DNA of 64,000 nt, from the NCBI GenBank assembly GCA_008009225.1, contig CM017764.1, forward strand, positions 45,677,064-45,741,063. Reading direction: 5' to 3'. Source of the DNA: Acer yangbiense. Taxonomy: Eukaryota > Streptophyta > Magnoliopsida > Sapindales > Sapindaceae. The notes beneath the pieces were generated by a model. That model was not told where the DNA came from. It saw only the letters and a program-made list of their open reading frames with translations, and made no database searches. This document shows, piece after piece, positions 1 to 10,084 of the stretch; position 1 is the first letter of the stretch; each line of letters opens with the position of its first letter. The position numbers and the translations under genes were made by a program.

Positions 1-172
1 TTTCAAATCAATGCATCCTGAAATAACTTTATGAGAATATTGAATATGAGCCACTAGTTTGACATGCTTTGACTCAAGTGTGCATGCACTTGTCAAAACT
101 TCTCCATAATGAGTGACTCACATTCAATATCTTGATAAAATTATATCAGAACGTCCTGACCAGATCGGGACT
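1..172. mobile_element. Palindromic MITE, arm type C, left end cut by window
   Basis: The two halves are inverted copies: GAATATTGAATATGAGCCAC on the left pairs with GTGACTCACATTCAATATC on the right. Around the core are TTTGACTCAAG and CTTGTCAAA. The right terminus reads CTGACCAGATCGGGAC and runs into a short TA tract. The same sequence recurs near 52.3, 52.5, 59.0 and 59.3 kb. Confidence 0.8.
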
Positions 173-179
173 ATATATA

Positions 180-356
180 TAGTTTTTCTATTGTCAATCG
201 AACTGATATAAAATATATCAATTACTTGCATGTAGGTCATTGGATTTAAATTCTTTGACTTGACTGCATGCACTTGTCAAAGTATCTTTTAAATCCAATG
301 ACCCACATACGAAGAACTGATATATTTTATATCAGTTCAAACTGATAATAGAAAGA
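180..356. mobile_element. Palindromic MITE, arm type B
   Basis: It starts TTTTTCTATTGTCAATCGAAC and ends with the inverted counterpart GTTCAAACTGATAATAGAAA. Each arm carries its own small hairpin (AACTGATATA with TATATCAATT). The core has CTTTGACTTGAC and TTGTCAAAG. It abuts the type C copy on its left and a TA run on its right. The same C-then-B order occurs inside the arrays near 52 and 59 kb. Confidence 0.8.
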
Positions 357-764
357 ATTATATATATATATATATATTATTTTTAATAATTATAATGTTC
401 AAGTCGTTATTAATTTTTTATTTTTAATAATTATAATGTTCAAGTCGTTGGATGTATCTAATTATGTACGCGATGTAAATTGAGGTAAAAAAAAAATTAT
501 ATAAATTTAATTGGATTGTCGATACCTTCATTATATTTGTATCCAGTACGTACCTAATTTTTTTTTGTTAAATCGAAATAGTTGTAACAAAATTTGGTAT
601 AAATTAAAGGCTATAAAATAAAATTTGTTTTTGCCAAGAAAAAAAAAAAAGGAGCTAAATAAAATAAAAAAGAGAAAAAGGATGTTAGATGGGGTCCGAA
701 TGAAGGACTTTATTGGAGCATTTGTCTAAAATCAAATAAACCGACAAACAAGAGAAGAATTGGT

Positions 765-821
<57 letters not shown>

Positions 822-901
822 TGATTTGGTTGGTAAAACATTATCAAAATTCAAAATCATCTGTATATTGTATGTTATATAAACAAAACTCTCTGGTGTT
901 G
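357..901. other. Gene-free AT-rich DNA with TA microsatellites
   Basis: The stretch holds a TA run at about 360-377, a tandem pair of the unit TTTTTAATAATTATAATGTT (about 380-440), and a long TA run at about 767-819. No coding signal is seen. Confidence 0.6.
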
Positions 902-908
902 TGATAAA

Positions 909-939
<31 letters not shown>

Positions 940-1024
940 GATAAACACACACAACCAGAACAAACGAAAGACAACTCAAACCGTTGAAGCCTGGGCAGGC
1001 AAATGCAACAGGATGATAAAAGTT
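902..1024 (-). mobile_element. Truncated LINE 3' end with poly(A) tail
   Basis: A run of about 30 T on the plus strand is followed by GATAAACACACACAACCAG. That is the reverse complement of a LINE 3' end closing in TTATC-poly(A). The insert is flanked by the 11-bp direct repeat TGATAAAAGTT (902-912 and 1014-1024). The LINE end at 2216-2870 closes the same way, so both probably come from one LINE lineage with severe 5' truncation. Confidence 0.7.
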
Positions 1025-1109
1025 AAGGTGATTCAATAGTAAATTTTTATTGTTCAACATGGTTTAGTGGTTTGACAATGTCTCAAGTTCGAGTTGATAT
1101 ATAAATACA

Positions 1110-1281
1110 TTCTTTCTATTGTCAGTTCATCCTGACAATAAATATATCAGGACGAAGAAATATGGACCATAGATTATGGAGAAGTTTTGACAAGTGTATA
1201 CATTTTGAGTCAAAGTATGTAAATCTAATGATACACATTCTTTATCCTAATATATTTATTGTCATGATGAATTGATAATAG

Positions 1282-1287
<6 letters not shown>
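1110..1287. mobile_element. Palindromic MITE, arm type A
   Basis: It begins TTCTTTCTATTGTCAGTTCA and ends with the complementary TGAATTGATAATAGAAA. Inside are TCCTGACAATAAATATATCA, the core TTTTGACAAGTGTATACA, and GAGTCAAAGTATGTAAATCT. A TA microsatellite of about 40 bp follows directly. Confidence 0.8.
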
Positions 1288-1323
<36 letters not shown>

Positions 1324-1553
1324 TATATAAACAATTTTCTAGGATAATCAAAGATAGGTTGCAACCAGCCATTGTTAAATTAATATATAGAACGTCGGTA
1401 GGGGGGAGGAAGATATGATTTGAAATGGTTTAGCCGCAATTGATGATGATTGCATTAATTTGTTAAATACTAAATAAACAAATATCTGTCAAAGATATTA
1501 AATAAAATGACTTTAGGATAGAATCGAATTTCTCGGGTGTAGCTGGGGGAGAT

Positions 1554-1577
1554 TGTTGGCTACGAGACCTGATTATA
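1554..1577. repeat. Long direct repeat, candidate SINE target-site duplication (left copy)
   Basis: GTTGGCTACGAGAC followed by CTGATTATA matches 3770-3793 with one mismatch. The right copy abuts the 5' end of a minus-strand SINE. This left copy is about 2 kb away, which fits the 2-kb inverted-repeat element having inserted later between the SINE tail and its left target repeat. Confidence 0.55.
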
Positions 1578-1588
1578 TATATTAGAAC

Positions 1589-3610
1589 GAATTACACCCA
1601 CCTCCCATGAGGTTTGCTAAATTAGAGATGAAAACGACTTTATCATTAAATAACACTCATCTCCCCTCCCGTTAGTCAACGTTAGTTACATTTAACCTTT
1701 GACCTTGTCAGACCATGTAAAGGTCTAAAATACCCCTAAGTATGTATATTTACTTTTATAACCTAGGTAAAAGACAAAAAAAAAAGAGATTAATTGAAAA
1801 AATTATTTTAAAAATAATATTAATTGAAAAAAAATAATGTTTTTATAAAAAAATTATAAAGATTCAAATTAAATTTTAAATGCTGGTCCAGCTATTTTTT
1901 TAAACATACATTTAAAAAAATTAATAAATATTTACAAAGGTAAAATAAATATTTTTTTTCAAAGAAATATAATTAAAAATTTTAAATTTTTTTCAATAAA
2001 TATAATTTTAAAAAAGATTGGTTTCCACCGTCCATCACCATGATGAACGGTGGAGATCAGATTAAAAAAAAATTAAAAGAAAAAACTAAATGAAATTAAA
2101 AAAAAAAAAGATTTTAAAAAAATCCACAAATTAATAATCCCCAAAAAACCAGCCATACCATCACCAACACCCTTACCATCTCCATCTTCGTCCACAAAAA
2201 TTCCCAGAAAAAACAAGTTTTTTTTTTTTTTTTTTTTTGATAAAACACAGAACACAGCCCACTAGCGGCACAAAGAAACAACAAAAAAACAAACATACAA
2301 ACATTAACCAGACTTCTCAGTCCCAATAATACGTCTTATGCAAGCCGGATAATCTTCCATCCAAAACCTGTCTTCCGCGCTGCGAAGAGCATATTTTGCT
2401 AGACTCAAAGCAGCATTATTGGCCTGAGCAGCAATGTGAAAAAACCTCAATCCACCATTAGTATTACTCATCATATCGATATCCAACAAAATTGCTCCCA
2501 ATTCCGAGTCCTGTAACAGCCCATTATTAATCCATTTAACAACAATAGCTTCATCCGACTCAATTATGGTAGGATTCAAACCACAATCGATACCAAATTG
2601 AATACACCTGAGAATGGCCATCACATAGACAGCCATATTGTTCTTGGGCACAAACAATTTCTGTGAGCAACAAGCCATAACCTCTCCATTCAGATTTCTG
2701 ATAATGATCCCAACACCAACAAAACCACTTTTTTTTTTATCAATTATTACTCCACAATTAGTCTTGTATTCATCATTAATAGGCGGAGACCAACCCATCA
2801 ACATATCACAATTGCCGAACTCCCTTTTCTTCAAATTGATCCAGTAAACCAAAAAATCGCTAACCCCCAAATCCTATTTTCAAATCGAAACCGAAATCCA
2901 AATCAAATCAAAATACAAATCAAACCCAAACCCTGAAATCCCCTTAAAACCCAGAAAAATCAAACCCAAAACGAAGATCATGAAGCCCAGACGAAGAAAA
3001 TGGGTGCAGAAGAAAGAAGAAGACGAAGCCCAGAAAAAGAGATGTCGTCATTCCCTCACCTCGGCGGCCACCCCTCTGTCGAGTGAAAAGAGAAAGGGAT
3101 TAGCGGTGAGCGGCGGGAAGAAGGAGATCGGCCGCTAATCTCCTCGGTTGGGAGAAGGTCGGCGCTTGTAGGGGTGGAGATTGGTGTGATTTCGGTGGGT
3201 TTGGTGTCTTGAGTGGTGGTGGTGGCGGCAAGGGTTTGGGTTATGGAGAAGATGGTGACCGGAAGAAGATGATGAAGAAGATAAAATCTGGGTTTTAAAT
3301 TTTTTGACTTTGTATATATATATATATTATATCAATATATTTTCTTTTTTCGTTTCAGAAAAAATATAAATATATATATATATATATTTTTTCCTTTTTA
3401 TTTTCCTTTTGTATCAGTATTTTTTTTTTTTTTAATCTGACATGTACAGTATATAAGTTATGAAAGGACGAAATTACCCTTCCTTATAAGGTCAACGGTT
3501 AGATTAGACGGACGTTGACTGACGGGAGGGGAGGTGAATGTTATTTAATGATAAAGTCGTTTTCATCTCTAATTTAGCAAACCTCAGGGGAGGTGGGTGT
3601 AATTCATTCT
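1589..3610. mobile_element. 2-kb element with ~100-bp terminal inverted repeats (MULE-like, possibly carrying captured sequence)
   Basis: The left end (about 1589-1690, ATTACACCCACCTCCCATGA onward) is the near-perfect inverse of the right end (about 3505-3608, ending CAGGGGAGGTGGGTGTAAT). TIRs of this length suggest the Mutator (MULE) superfamily. The target duplication is ambiguous because both flanks are AT-rich. The interior from about 2940 to 3300 is much richer in G and C than its surroundings, with GGCGG and GAAGAAG stretches like plant exon or leader sequence, which would suit a Pack-MULE. A LINE fragment (2216-2870) is also inside. No transposase is visible, so it is non-autonomous. 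Confidence 0.65.
2216..2870 (-). pseudogene. LINE 3' fragment with RNase H-like (RVT_3) domain
   Basis: An open frame of 188 residues at 2304-2870 reads like the RNase H-type domain of plant non-LTR retroelements. It has WSPP near residue 28, KTNCGVIID, GFVGVGIIIRNLNGEVM, then the acidic ESDE near the middle and a helix-rich tail. The canonical N-terminal Asp (usually TNxDG) reads as Cys, so catalysis is probably lost. Downstream on the minus strand is a 3' UTR-like tail ending in a run of about 18 A. No reverse transcriptase precedes it, so this is a 5'-truncated copy sitting inside the 2-kb inverted-repeat element. A host RNase H-like protein is possible but less likely because of the poly(A) tail. 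Confidence 0.7.
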
Positions 3611-3644
3611 ATATATTATATAGATAATATCTATTAATTTGGGA

Positions 3645-3769
3645 TTATGTATTTTTTTTTATTTTTTTTTTTAAATTTTTGTTATTGGTAGGATTCAATT
3701 TGAACCGATGATCTAGGAGTCATTTGCCTAAACTCCAAACTTATCTATCTACCAATTAAGCTATGCCTC
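3645..3769 (-). mobile_element. tRNA-derived SINE, family 1
   Basis: Read on the minus strand it starts CAGAGGCATAGCTTAATTGG, a good RNA polymerase III A box. It continues TAGATAGATAAG and GGCAAATGACTCC, has the B box GGTTCAAATTG, and ends in an A-rich tail after CCTACCAATAAC. The copy at 9185-9306 is clearly the same family. The target repeat 3770-3793 abuts its 5' end. Confidence 0.8.
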
Positions 3770-3793
3770 TGTTGGCTACGAGACGTGATTATA

Positions 3794-4495
3794 GATTGAA
3801 CATTAAACTTTTAATTTATTTCAGACATTAAGAGCCAAACATATGTTACTAATAAAATAATATTATTCATTAATCACAACAAAAAGATGTGTCAGATATG
3901 ATTAACCACCATGGGTCGATGAATTATGGATTTATTTTTATTTTTATTTTTATTTTGAACATTTACAAATTCATTTGCCAACAAAAGAGAGAAGAGAAAG
4001 TCAAATATTAGCAGAAGCTGGTGCCCAATATCCAATTCATATATATTATATGTCAATTTCTGCCAGCAAAATTTGTTGATTGCAATTTGCTGCCTACCTT
4101 TTTTCTATTACTGGATTTTTTTTTTTGCATTTTTGCTTCTTCATTGATTCCCATTCACAGTCTCTCTCTATAGTCTATACAAAAGAGTTGATTCATAAAT
4201 ACACAATTGCTTTTTCTTCTTATCTTCTTCTCCAATTAATTTCATTGTAAGTTTTTTTGAATAATCCTGTAGACAAATTCAGAGAATTGCTAGCATACCG
4301 AATCTGAAAATTCAACCTATTAACGAGAACTGTACCTTTAACGTTTGGAATTTCAACTCTTATAACGTCCATATTTATAAAGAAGGACGGTGTTACGAAA
4401 CTTGATGTTCAGTGATCGAATAGAATTTGAACCCATTTGCAATATTGTACAAACAACAATTGTTTATAATTGGCTCATTTTTATACTAATTAAAC
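3794..4495. other. Gene-free AT-rich DNA
   Basis: Only T-rich and A-rich runs are seen and no convincing coding frame. Nothing else in it can be supported. Confidence 0.5.
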
Positions 4496-4776
4496 TCTAA
4501 TGAGAAGATTTTTTTTTTTTTTTTTTTAATATACAACGACTGCCGGGACCGGCGAGATTAGGCTCTACTAGCGTAGCCCGGACTACAGCTCCCACAAGCA
4601 GGGAGAGAGCACCCACAATGGGTGGGACAACAACCGCCCTTGGGATTAATGGCCAAGGGGGACAAAGAATATATATATATACATGCAAACAATGGGCATT
4701 GAACCGTGGTGGTGGAGGCCCCCAAGGGAGGGTCCAACCACATTGGCAAGAGGCCCAAGTGTCTAATGAGAAGATT
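4496..4776 (-). mobile_element. SINE-like element with 15-bp target duplication
   Basis: The insert (4511-4761) lies between two copies of TCTAATGAGAAGATT (4496-4510 and 4762-4776). A poly(T) run of about 18 opens it on the plus strand, so the element is on the minus strand with a poly(A) tail. It is strikingly GC-rich compared with its surroundings and contains GGTTCAATGCCC, a B-box-like motif, plus a short TA run. The long GC-rich body without coding sense, the tail and the target repeat fit a SINE; a LINE end is possible. Confidence 0.75.
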
Positions 4777-6455
4777 ATTGTTCCACCAAGATTGAGGTGT
4801 ATCATATTAATTATTATTGATAGTATTTTTAACAACTTCCTTTTGAAAGACAATGATTATAATTCCAACCCAGATATGCAGTTCTGCTTACAATATCTTA
4901 GTTTTTTTTACTTTTAATTTTTATTTTTTAAAATAAGAATAATTATAATATAACCACATACATTGTACCCAATACTCCTAACAACTACTTAAATCTTAAT
5001 CTATCTTTTTAATCAAAATTAACATTTAATTAAGCAAGGCAAAGGCCCATGCCATGCATTATTCTTAATTAGCTGAACTCTTTTAAACATCACAATCAAT
5101 TAATCCATAATCATTGTATCTCTCTCATCTCTCTCTCTCTCATCTCTCTCTCTCAATAAAACAAGCTGGTACAAAGAAAATGAGAGTTCGAGGGGTTTAC
5201 TGTCGGAAAAAAACATTTAGGAGGCAATTTGTAAATTCGCGTACACTTCAGGGGGTCCGGTGCCATTAAGTCAATTTGAAAAGAGAGAACTCAACAGGTA
5301 GAATGCATGAACAAGGTTTAGTGGCCTTAATTAAATAGTTTTTTTTTTTTTTTTTTCATGAAAATAACCTCTCTAGTCAGCAATGAAGGGTGGAATTATT
5401 TCCAGGGACGTAGTAACAAGGAACCTTCAAAGTTCAAAGTTCCAACCCAACTTGCATGCCTATTGCCTATATAAAACTCATCTACTCTTTGATCAATCGA
5501 TGCAGTTTAGAGTGTGTAATTAAATTATTATTATTATTTAAAAAAAAAAAAAAAAAACTTTATAATATGTAGTTAGAGTATTGATATATTTTGATAAATC
5601 AACAACTCTTTTTTCAGAAACTCATACTCAGGAACTCATCACAAATCTTTTAGAATCTCTACGATTTAATAGAATTCTTTGTTTTGTGAAAATCATCCAT
5701 CAAATATCTGATCACATTTTAATCAGATCATAAAGAGCACTTCAATTCATTTCACCTTTGATAGGTTTGTTTGTTTGGTTTGCTTGTGAAATAATCACTT
5801 ATTTCACGGTTCGGGATATAGAAGATGTTCGGTAAATCATTGAAAATTTGATCACTATGGATGATCAAATATTTGGAATATGAAAATTTGAAAAACATAC
5901 CTTAATTGTATATAATATACCCTTTTGATTGAACAGTGTAAACATCCCTTTCCATATTTATGATGAGTTTCAAGTTCCATCATGCGTATTTATTGGCAAC
6001 TACGAGTAAATTTAATTTTAGTACTATCGGGGTAGATATCTCCTAAATAAGAAATCCCGATATCATCTTTTTATTATGTGAGTAAATATTTCGTTCATAA
6101 GATATCACTTTGTTATATGAATAAATATTCGAATCGAGCATATAACGTTTTATCTCGATTGTTCTAGACAGACGTTACTTATTTCAAAAATGGTCCCAAT
6201 TTTACAGAGAAAGAGAAAATCAAATAGAATAGTATAATAAAGTAGAAATGTTTTGGCAGCCTAAAAGAGAGAGATGGTAAAACCAGCACAAAAAAAAAAA
6301 AAACTTAAACATGTGGATTGAAAAAACAATAATTATGTCACAATCCCCACAACACAACACTTGTTATATTTAGCCGTCTTCTTCTTCTTCTTCTTTATCT
6401 CTCTCTCTCTCTCTGTTTCACTTGAACAAAAAACAGAAGAATTTTATAAAAAAAA
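4777..6455. promoter_or_regulatory. Intergenic DNA and upstream region of the DUF1645 gene
   Basis: No gene is seen. A repeat piece at about 5160-5280 (GAGAGTTCGAGGGGTTTACT) resembles one at about 8500-8560. CT-rich microsatellites lie at about 5120-5155 and at 6370-6416 (TCTTC and CT repeats). The second stretch sits directly before the coding start, where plant 5' leaders often carry such pyrimidine tracts. Confidence 0.45.
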
Positions 6456-7475
6456 ATGGAGGTGGAGGTGGTGATGATGCCTATTCCAGCTACCATGGAC
6501 TTCAATTTCGACAGTGCTTGTTCTTCTCCATACATGACTGCTCCTTCAAGTCCTCAAAGATTCGGTAACTTCTTCTTCAGTGCCCCCACCAGCCCTTCTC
6601 GTGTCTCCTCATCTTCCTCCATTAATTCTTCAAACAGAGTCTTCAATGTCGATCAAATCAACAGAGAAGAAGAAGATCATGAAGATTTCGAGTTCAATTT
6701 CAGTGGCCAACTTGAAAGAACTTCTTTATCTGCTGATGAGCTCTTCGATGGTGGAAAAATTCGTCCTCTCAAGATCTCAACTAGCTCTGATTCGATACCC
6801 ATTCTATCATCTTCAACTTCAAAAACAGAAAATACCCAGAAAAGAAGAGAATTTAAACAAGAAGAACAAGAACAAAAACGAGGCAGAGAATTATCAATTT
6901 CAAGTTCTATTTCAAGAAAAGGAAGCCGATCTTTGTCTCCGATGAGGGTTTCAGATATAATTTACGAACAAGAAGAAAATCAAACAGAGAAAATCATTTC
7001 TTCAACAAGAAGCAACAACACTGCAAATCAAAAATCATACGCTTCAACAATCCTCTCAGCGATCTCTTTCTCATCAAAAAACTACAAAAAATGGAAACTT
7101 AAAGATCTATTGCTCTTCAGGAGCGCATCAGAGGGCAGAGCATCAAGCAGCAACATTAATAATGATTCTCTGAGGACTAATAAGTACGCTGTGTTGTCGA
7201 AGAATATTAAAGAAACAGAGGACGTCAAAAACAGCAGTTTCAGGTCAACAGACAGCTCCTCCGGGTCGGTGTCGTTGAGGAGGAAGAGTGGCGGCGGAGG
7301 AGGGCCGCCGGTGTCGGCTCACGAGCTGCATTATACGGCGAACAGGGCGGTGGCGGAGGAGATGAAGAGGAAGACATACTTGCCTTACAAACAGGGGTTG
7401 TTGGGTTGCTTAGGGTTCAACCCTGGTGGCGTGCATGACATCTCTAGAGGAGTTGGGTCTTTGACACGTGTATGA
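6456..7475 (+). CDS. DUF1645 family protein
   Basis: This intronless gene encodes 339 residues. The family is a plant-only group of unknown biochemical role; a rice member, SGL, affects grain length and stress tolerance. The family signature is plain. Near the N terminus are CSSPYMTAPSSPQRFGNFFF (22-41) and SAPTSPSR (42-49). The middle is a Ser-rich, charged, probably disordered stretch. Then come SPMRVSDII, and KKWKLKDLLLFRSASEG from residue 211. The C terminus has LPYKQGLLGCLGFNP. The start is taken at the first ATG after a CT-rich leader and a short A run. The length fits the family range. No transmembrane segment or known catalytic motif is visible. A nuclear regulatory role has been suggested for relatives but cannot be read here. 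Confidence 0.9.
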   Translation: MEVEVVMMPIPATMDFNFDSACSSPYMTAPSSPQRFGNFFFSAPTSPSRVSSSSSINSSNRVFNVDQINREEEDHEDFEFNFSGQLERTSLSADELFDGGKIRPLKISTSSDSIPILSSSTSKTENTQKRREFKQEEQEQKRGRELSISSSISRKGSRSLSPMRVSDIIYEQEENQTEKIISSTRSNNTANQKSYASTILSAISFSSKNYKKWKLKDLLLFRSASEGRASSSNINNDSLRTNKYAVLSKNIKETEDVKNSSFRSTDSSSGSVSLRRKSGGGGGPPVSAHELHYTANRAVAEEMKRKTYLPYKQGLLGCLGFNPGGVHDISRGVGSLTRV

Positions 7476-7590
7476 TCCTGATTTTCTCTCCCATCTGTTT
7501 ATTTTCTTCTTCTTCTTCTTCTTCTTCATCATCTTCTTGATGAGTTAATTTTCAATTAATATATATATACACAATTGATTATTCTTTCTT

Positions 7591-7621
<31 letters not shown>

Positions 7622-9165
7622 TTCCATTTTTGTGGTCGATTAATTTAATTATATACAGTGGTATATTTGTTCTTTTGGTGGTGTCTGTGTCCATGAAATG
7701 GACTAAAATTATAAGAATTTTTTTTTTTATGATTGATTGAAAAAATGACATGTAGTGAGTTACAAAATATGTTCAAACAACTAATTTGACTCAGTCTTCT
7801 CATAGTTTTTTAATTTAAAAAAGGTGGTAAATTGGTAATGTCAGGTTGTTTTGAGGTTTCTGGGTTAAGTACAAAGAACCAGTTAAAATGGAAACTTGGG
7901 ATCATCTGCTCCAACAATGATAATGTTGTTTGAAAAAGTAACCCAATAGTGATTCATTAATTTTAGGCTTTAACTTCTTGTTGATTTCTGTCACTTCATG
8001 CACAAATACAAATTAAATTAAATCTTCTTTAACAATAAACAATAAAAAGGAGAGCTTCTATTGCAAAAGGGTTTCTGATAAGTTATATATATAAAGGGTT
8101 TAGTAAAGTTTATTCCAATTTCAAATTAAATCCCTTTTATAATTATAAAAAAAATAAAAATAAAAAACCCCTTTTAAGCTTTTGAAACTGAATTATCTAA
8201 TCTAAAGACTTCATACTTTTGTTTTCTTCTTTTTATCAATAAAAGATTAATATTATATGAAGTAGATCTGAGGGAAAGTTTAAATAAATGTTGGTTAATG
8301 ATAGCACAGCATATGATTTGGTAAAAAAAAAATAATAGGCTAATTGGCACTGATGCCTCCCTAAACTATGTCTGAATTTGCACCTTACCCCTATACTTTT
8401 TTTTGGCCATTAAACCCTCAGAACTCTCATAAATTGATAATAGGCGATGGAATTTTCCCCCTCACAAGGGTTAAAAAAACCCAAGTGTTTGCTAAAAAAG
8501 AAGAGTTCAAGGGGTTTAGTGGCGAAAAAAATATATATAAGGGGCATAGTGCATATTTTGAAAGGGTTTAGATGTTATCTTAGAAAAAAAAATTATAGAA
8601 AAAAAAAAAAAAAAATTTGAAGTAGAAGATGAATAAGAAGAGAAAAGTAGGAATATAAGCATGTAGTAGATGGAGGGGTGGAAAGAAAAAGAGAGACATG
8701 TAAACCATAATAATGATTACAAATGTGGAATAATTATGATTAAACAGTGTAAAGTTGTTTAATTGGGGAGGCATTTTCATTTTTCAGTCAAACAAAAAAA
8801 GGAATCAAATCACAACAAATAAATCCAAACTCCAAAAACCAACACACATAAATATAATTTGTGAGCATGATTCACTACTATAAACTTCAATTATTAACTG
8901 TGTTGGCCAACCAAGAACCAAGAAGCTTGGGCTCTTGCTGTTTAAAGTCTTGTGTAGTTGTGTGGGTGTGTCCTCTAAAATGTAGCTATTTTCCTGTTCA
9001 TGTCCTCTAAAGTTTCTTACAATTAAATGGAAATGTCAAAGTAAACAGTACAGATTCAAAATCTCTAAATCCAATGACCTTGGCTTCTTCTTCTCCTTTT
9101 TCTTTTTTTCCACAACAAATAAATTAATATAATTAAAATCAAATTCTGAATAAATACACATAATT
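7476..9165. other. 3' region of the DUF1645 gene and gene-free DNA
   Basis: A CTT repeat (about 7505-7530) and a TA run (7594-7621) follow the stop codon and probably lie in or near the 3' UTR. From about 8345 to 8775 is a repeat whose ends are short inverted copies (GATGCCTCCC and GGGGAGGCAT). Part of it matches 5160-5280. No coding frame is convincing. Confidence 0.45.
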
Positions 9166-9325
9166 AAACATGACCATAGTTTTGACTCGGCTGGTAGATG
9201 ACGTAGCTCAGCTGATAGATAGATAAACTTGGGATTTAGACAAATGACTCTCAAGTCAGCGGCTTAAATCCTACCAAAAGCAAAAAGCTTCAACAAAAAA
9301 ACAAAAAAACATGACCTTAGTTTTG
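9166..9325 (+). mobile_element. tRNA-derived SINE, family 1, with 18-19-bp target duplication
   Basis: The body (9185-9306) has the A-box-like TAGCTCAGCTGA, TAGATAGATAAACTTGG, CAAATGACTC, the B-box-like GGCTTAAATCC, and a CAAAAAAACAAAAAAAC tail. It is flanked by AAACATGACC-A/T-TAGTTTTG (9166-9184 and 9307-9325, one mismatch). It is the same family as 3645-3769 but in the opposite orientation. Confidence 0.85.
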
Positions 9326-9817
9326 TAACTTACATAATCAAATCTCAAGATAGTTAAAATATATTAAATCCCATATGGACCCAAATTTTCTTCTTAATAT
9401 AGTTAAGTTTGATCTAATTTTTACCTTAAGATAGTGTTTAATTTTTCTCTTATGATTATACAGCTTTAAACATAGTAATACATATTACCACACTTTTATC
9501 ATGTGTATTATTTGTTGTTAATATGGCAAAAGTATAATGATCGATGTGTATTTTAATATGCTTAAAGTTGTGTACTCATAAAAGGAGAATTGAGATAGCG
9601 TTCCACGAGTAATGGAAATGTTTATGAGAACCCTCATGGCATGCATATATGTTATGTGATCATCATCACAACACAAATGATGATATGATAAAAATTGAAT
9701 TAAAGAATGCATTGGTCCAATTAACAATCAAAACTTTATTTTCACTTCTTCATCAAACATGGATATACACATAACAGGCAAAAAGAAGAAAAAAAAAAGA
9801 AAGAGATTAGAGATACA
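9326..9817. other. Gene-free AT-rich DNA
   Basis: No gene, RNA or repeat border can be supported here. Confidence 0.5.
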
Positions 9818-10084
9818 GATCATATTATAACTTTTTATTTTTATTTTTTATTTTTTATTTTTTACAATAGAACTGTTAGGACCTACCAAGATCAAATAAT
9901 ACATGTACGGTCTGGATACCTACTCCTATAACGGGAGATAACTACTCTCACAATCCGAGAAGAAAACTCCCCCGCACATGCTTGTAAAATGTGCATGTGG
10001 GGATTTGAACCCCTTACCATATATGTGAAAGGGATGTGCACTATCAGTTCTGCTAGAGGTGATGTGTGGATCATATTATAACTT
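9818..10084 (-). mobile_element. tRNA-related SINE, family 2, with 16-bp target duplication
   Basis: GATCATATTATAACTT flanks the insert at 9818-9833 and 10069-10084. On the minus strand the element has an A-box-like CTCTAGCAGAACTGATAG, a clear B box GGGGTTCAAATCCCC, the piece GCACATTTTACAAGCATGTG, then TTGGTAGGTCCTAACAG and a TAAAAAA-repeat tail. Related copies lie at 17799-17923 and, more degenerate, near 45245-45375. Confidence 0.85.

Noticed and set aside
9185..9306. Possible tRNA gene
   Set aside because: The A and B boxes are present but no tRNA cloverleaf closes, and the tail and target duplication show it is a SINE.
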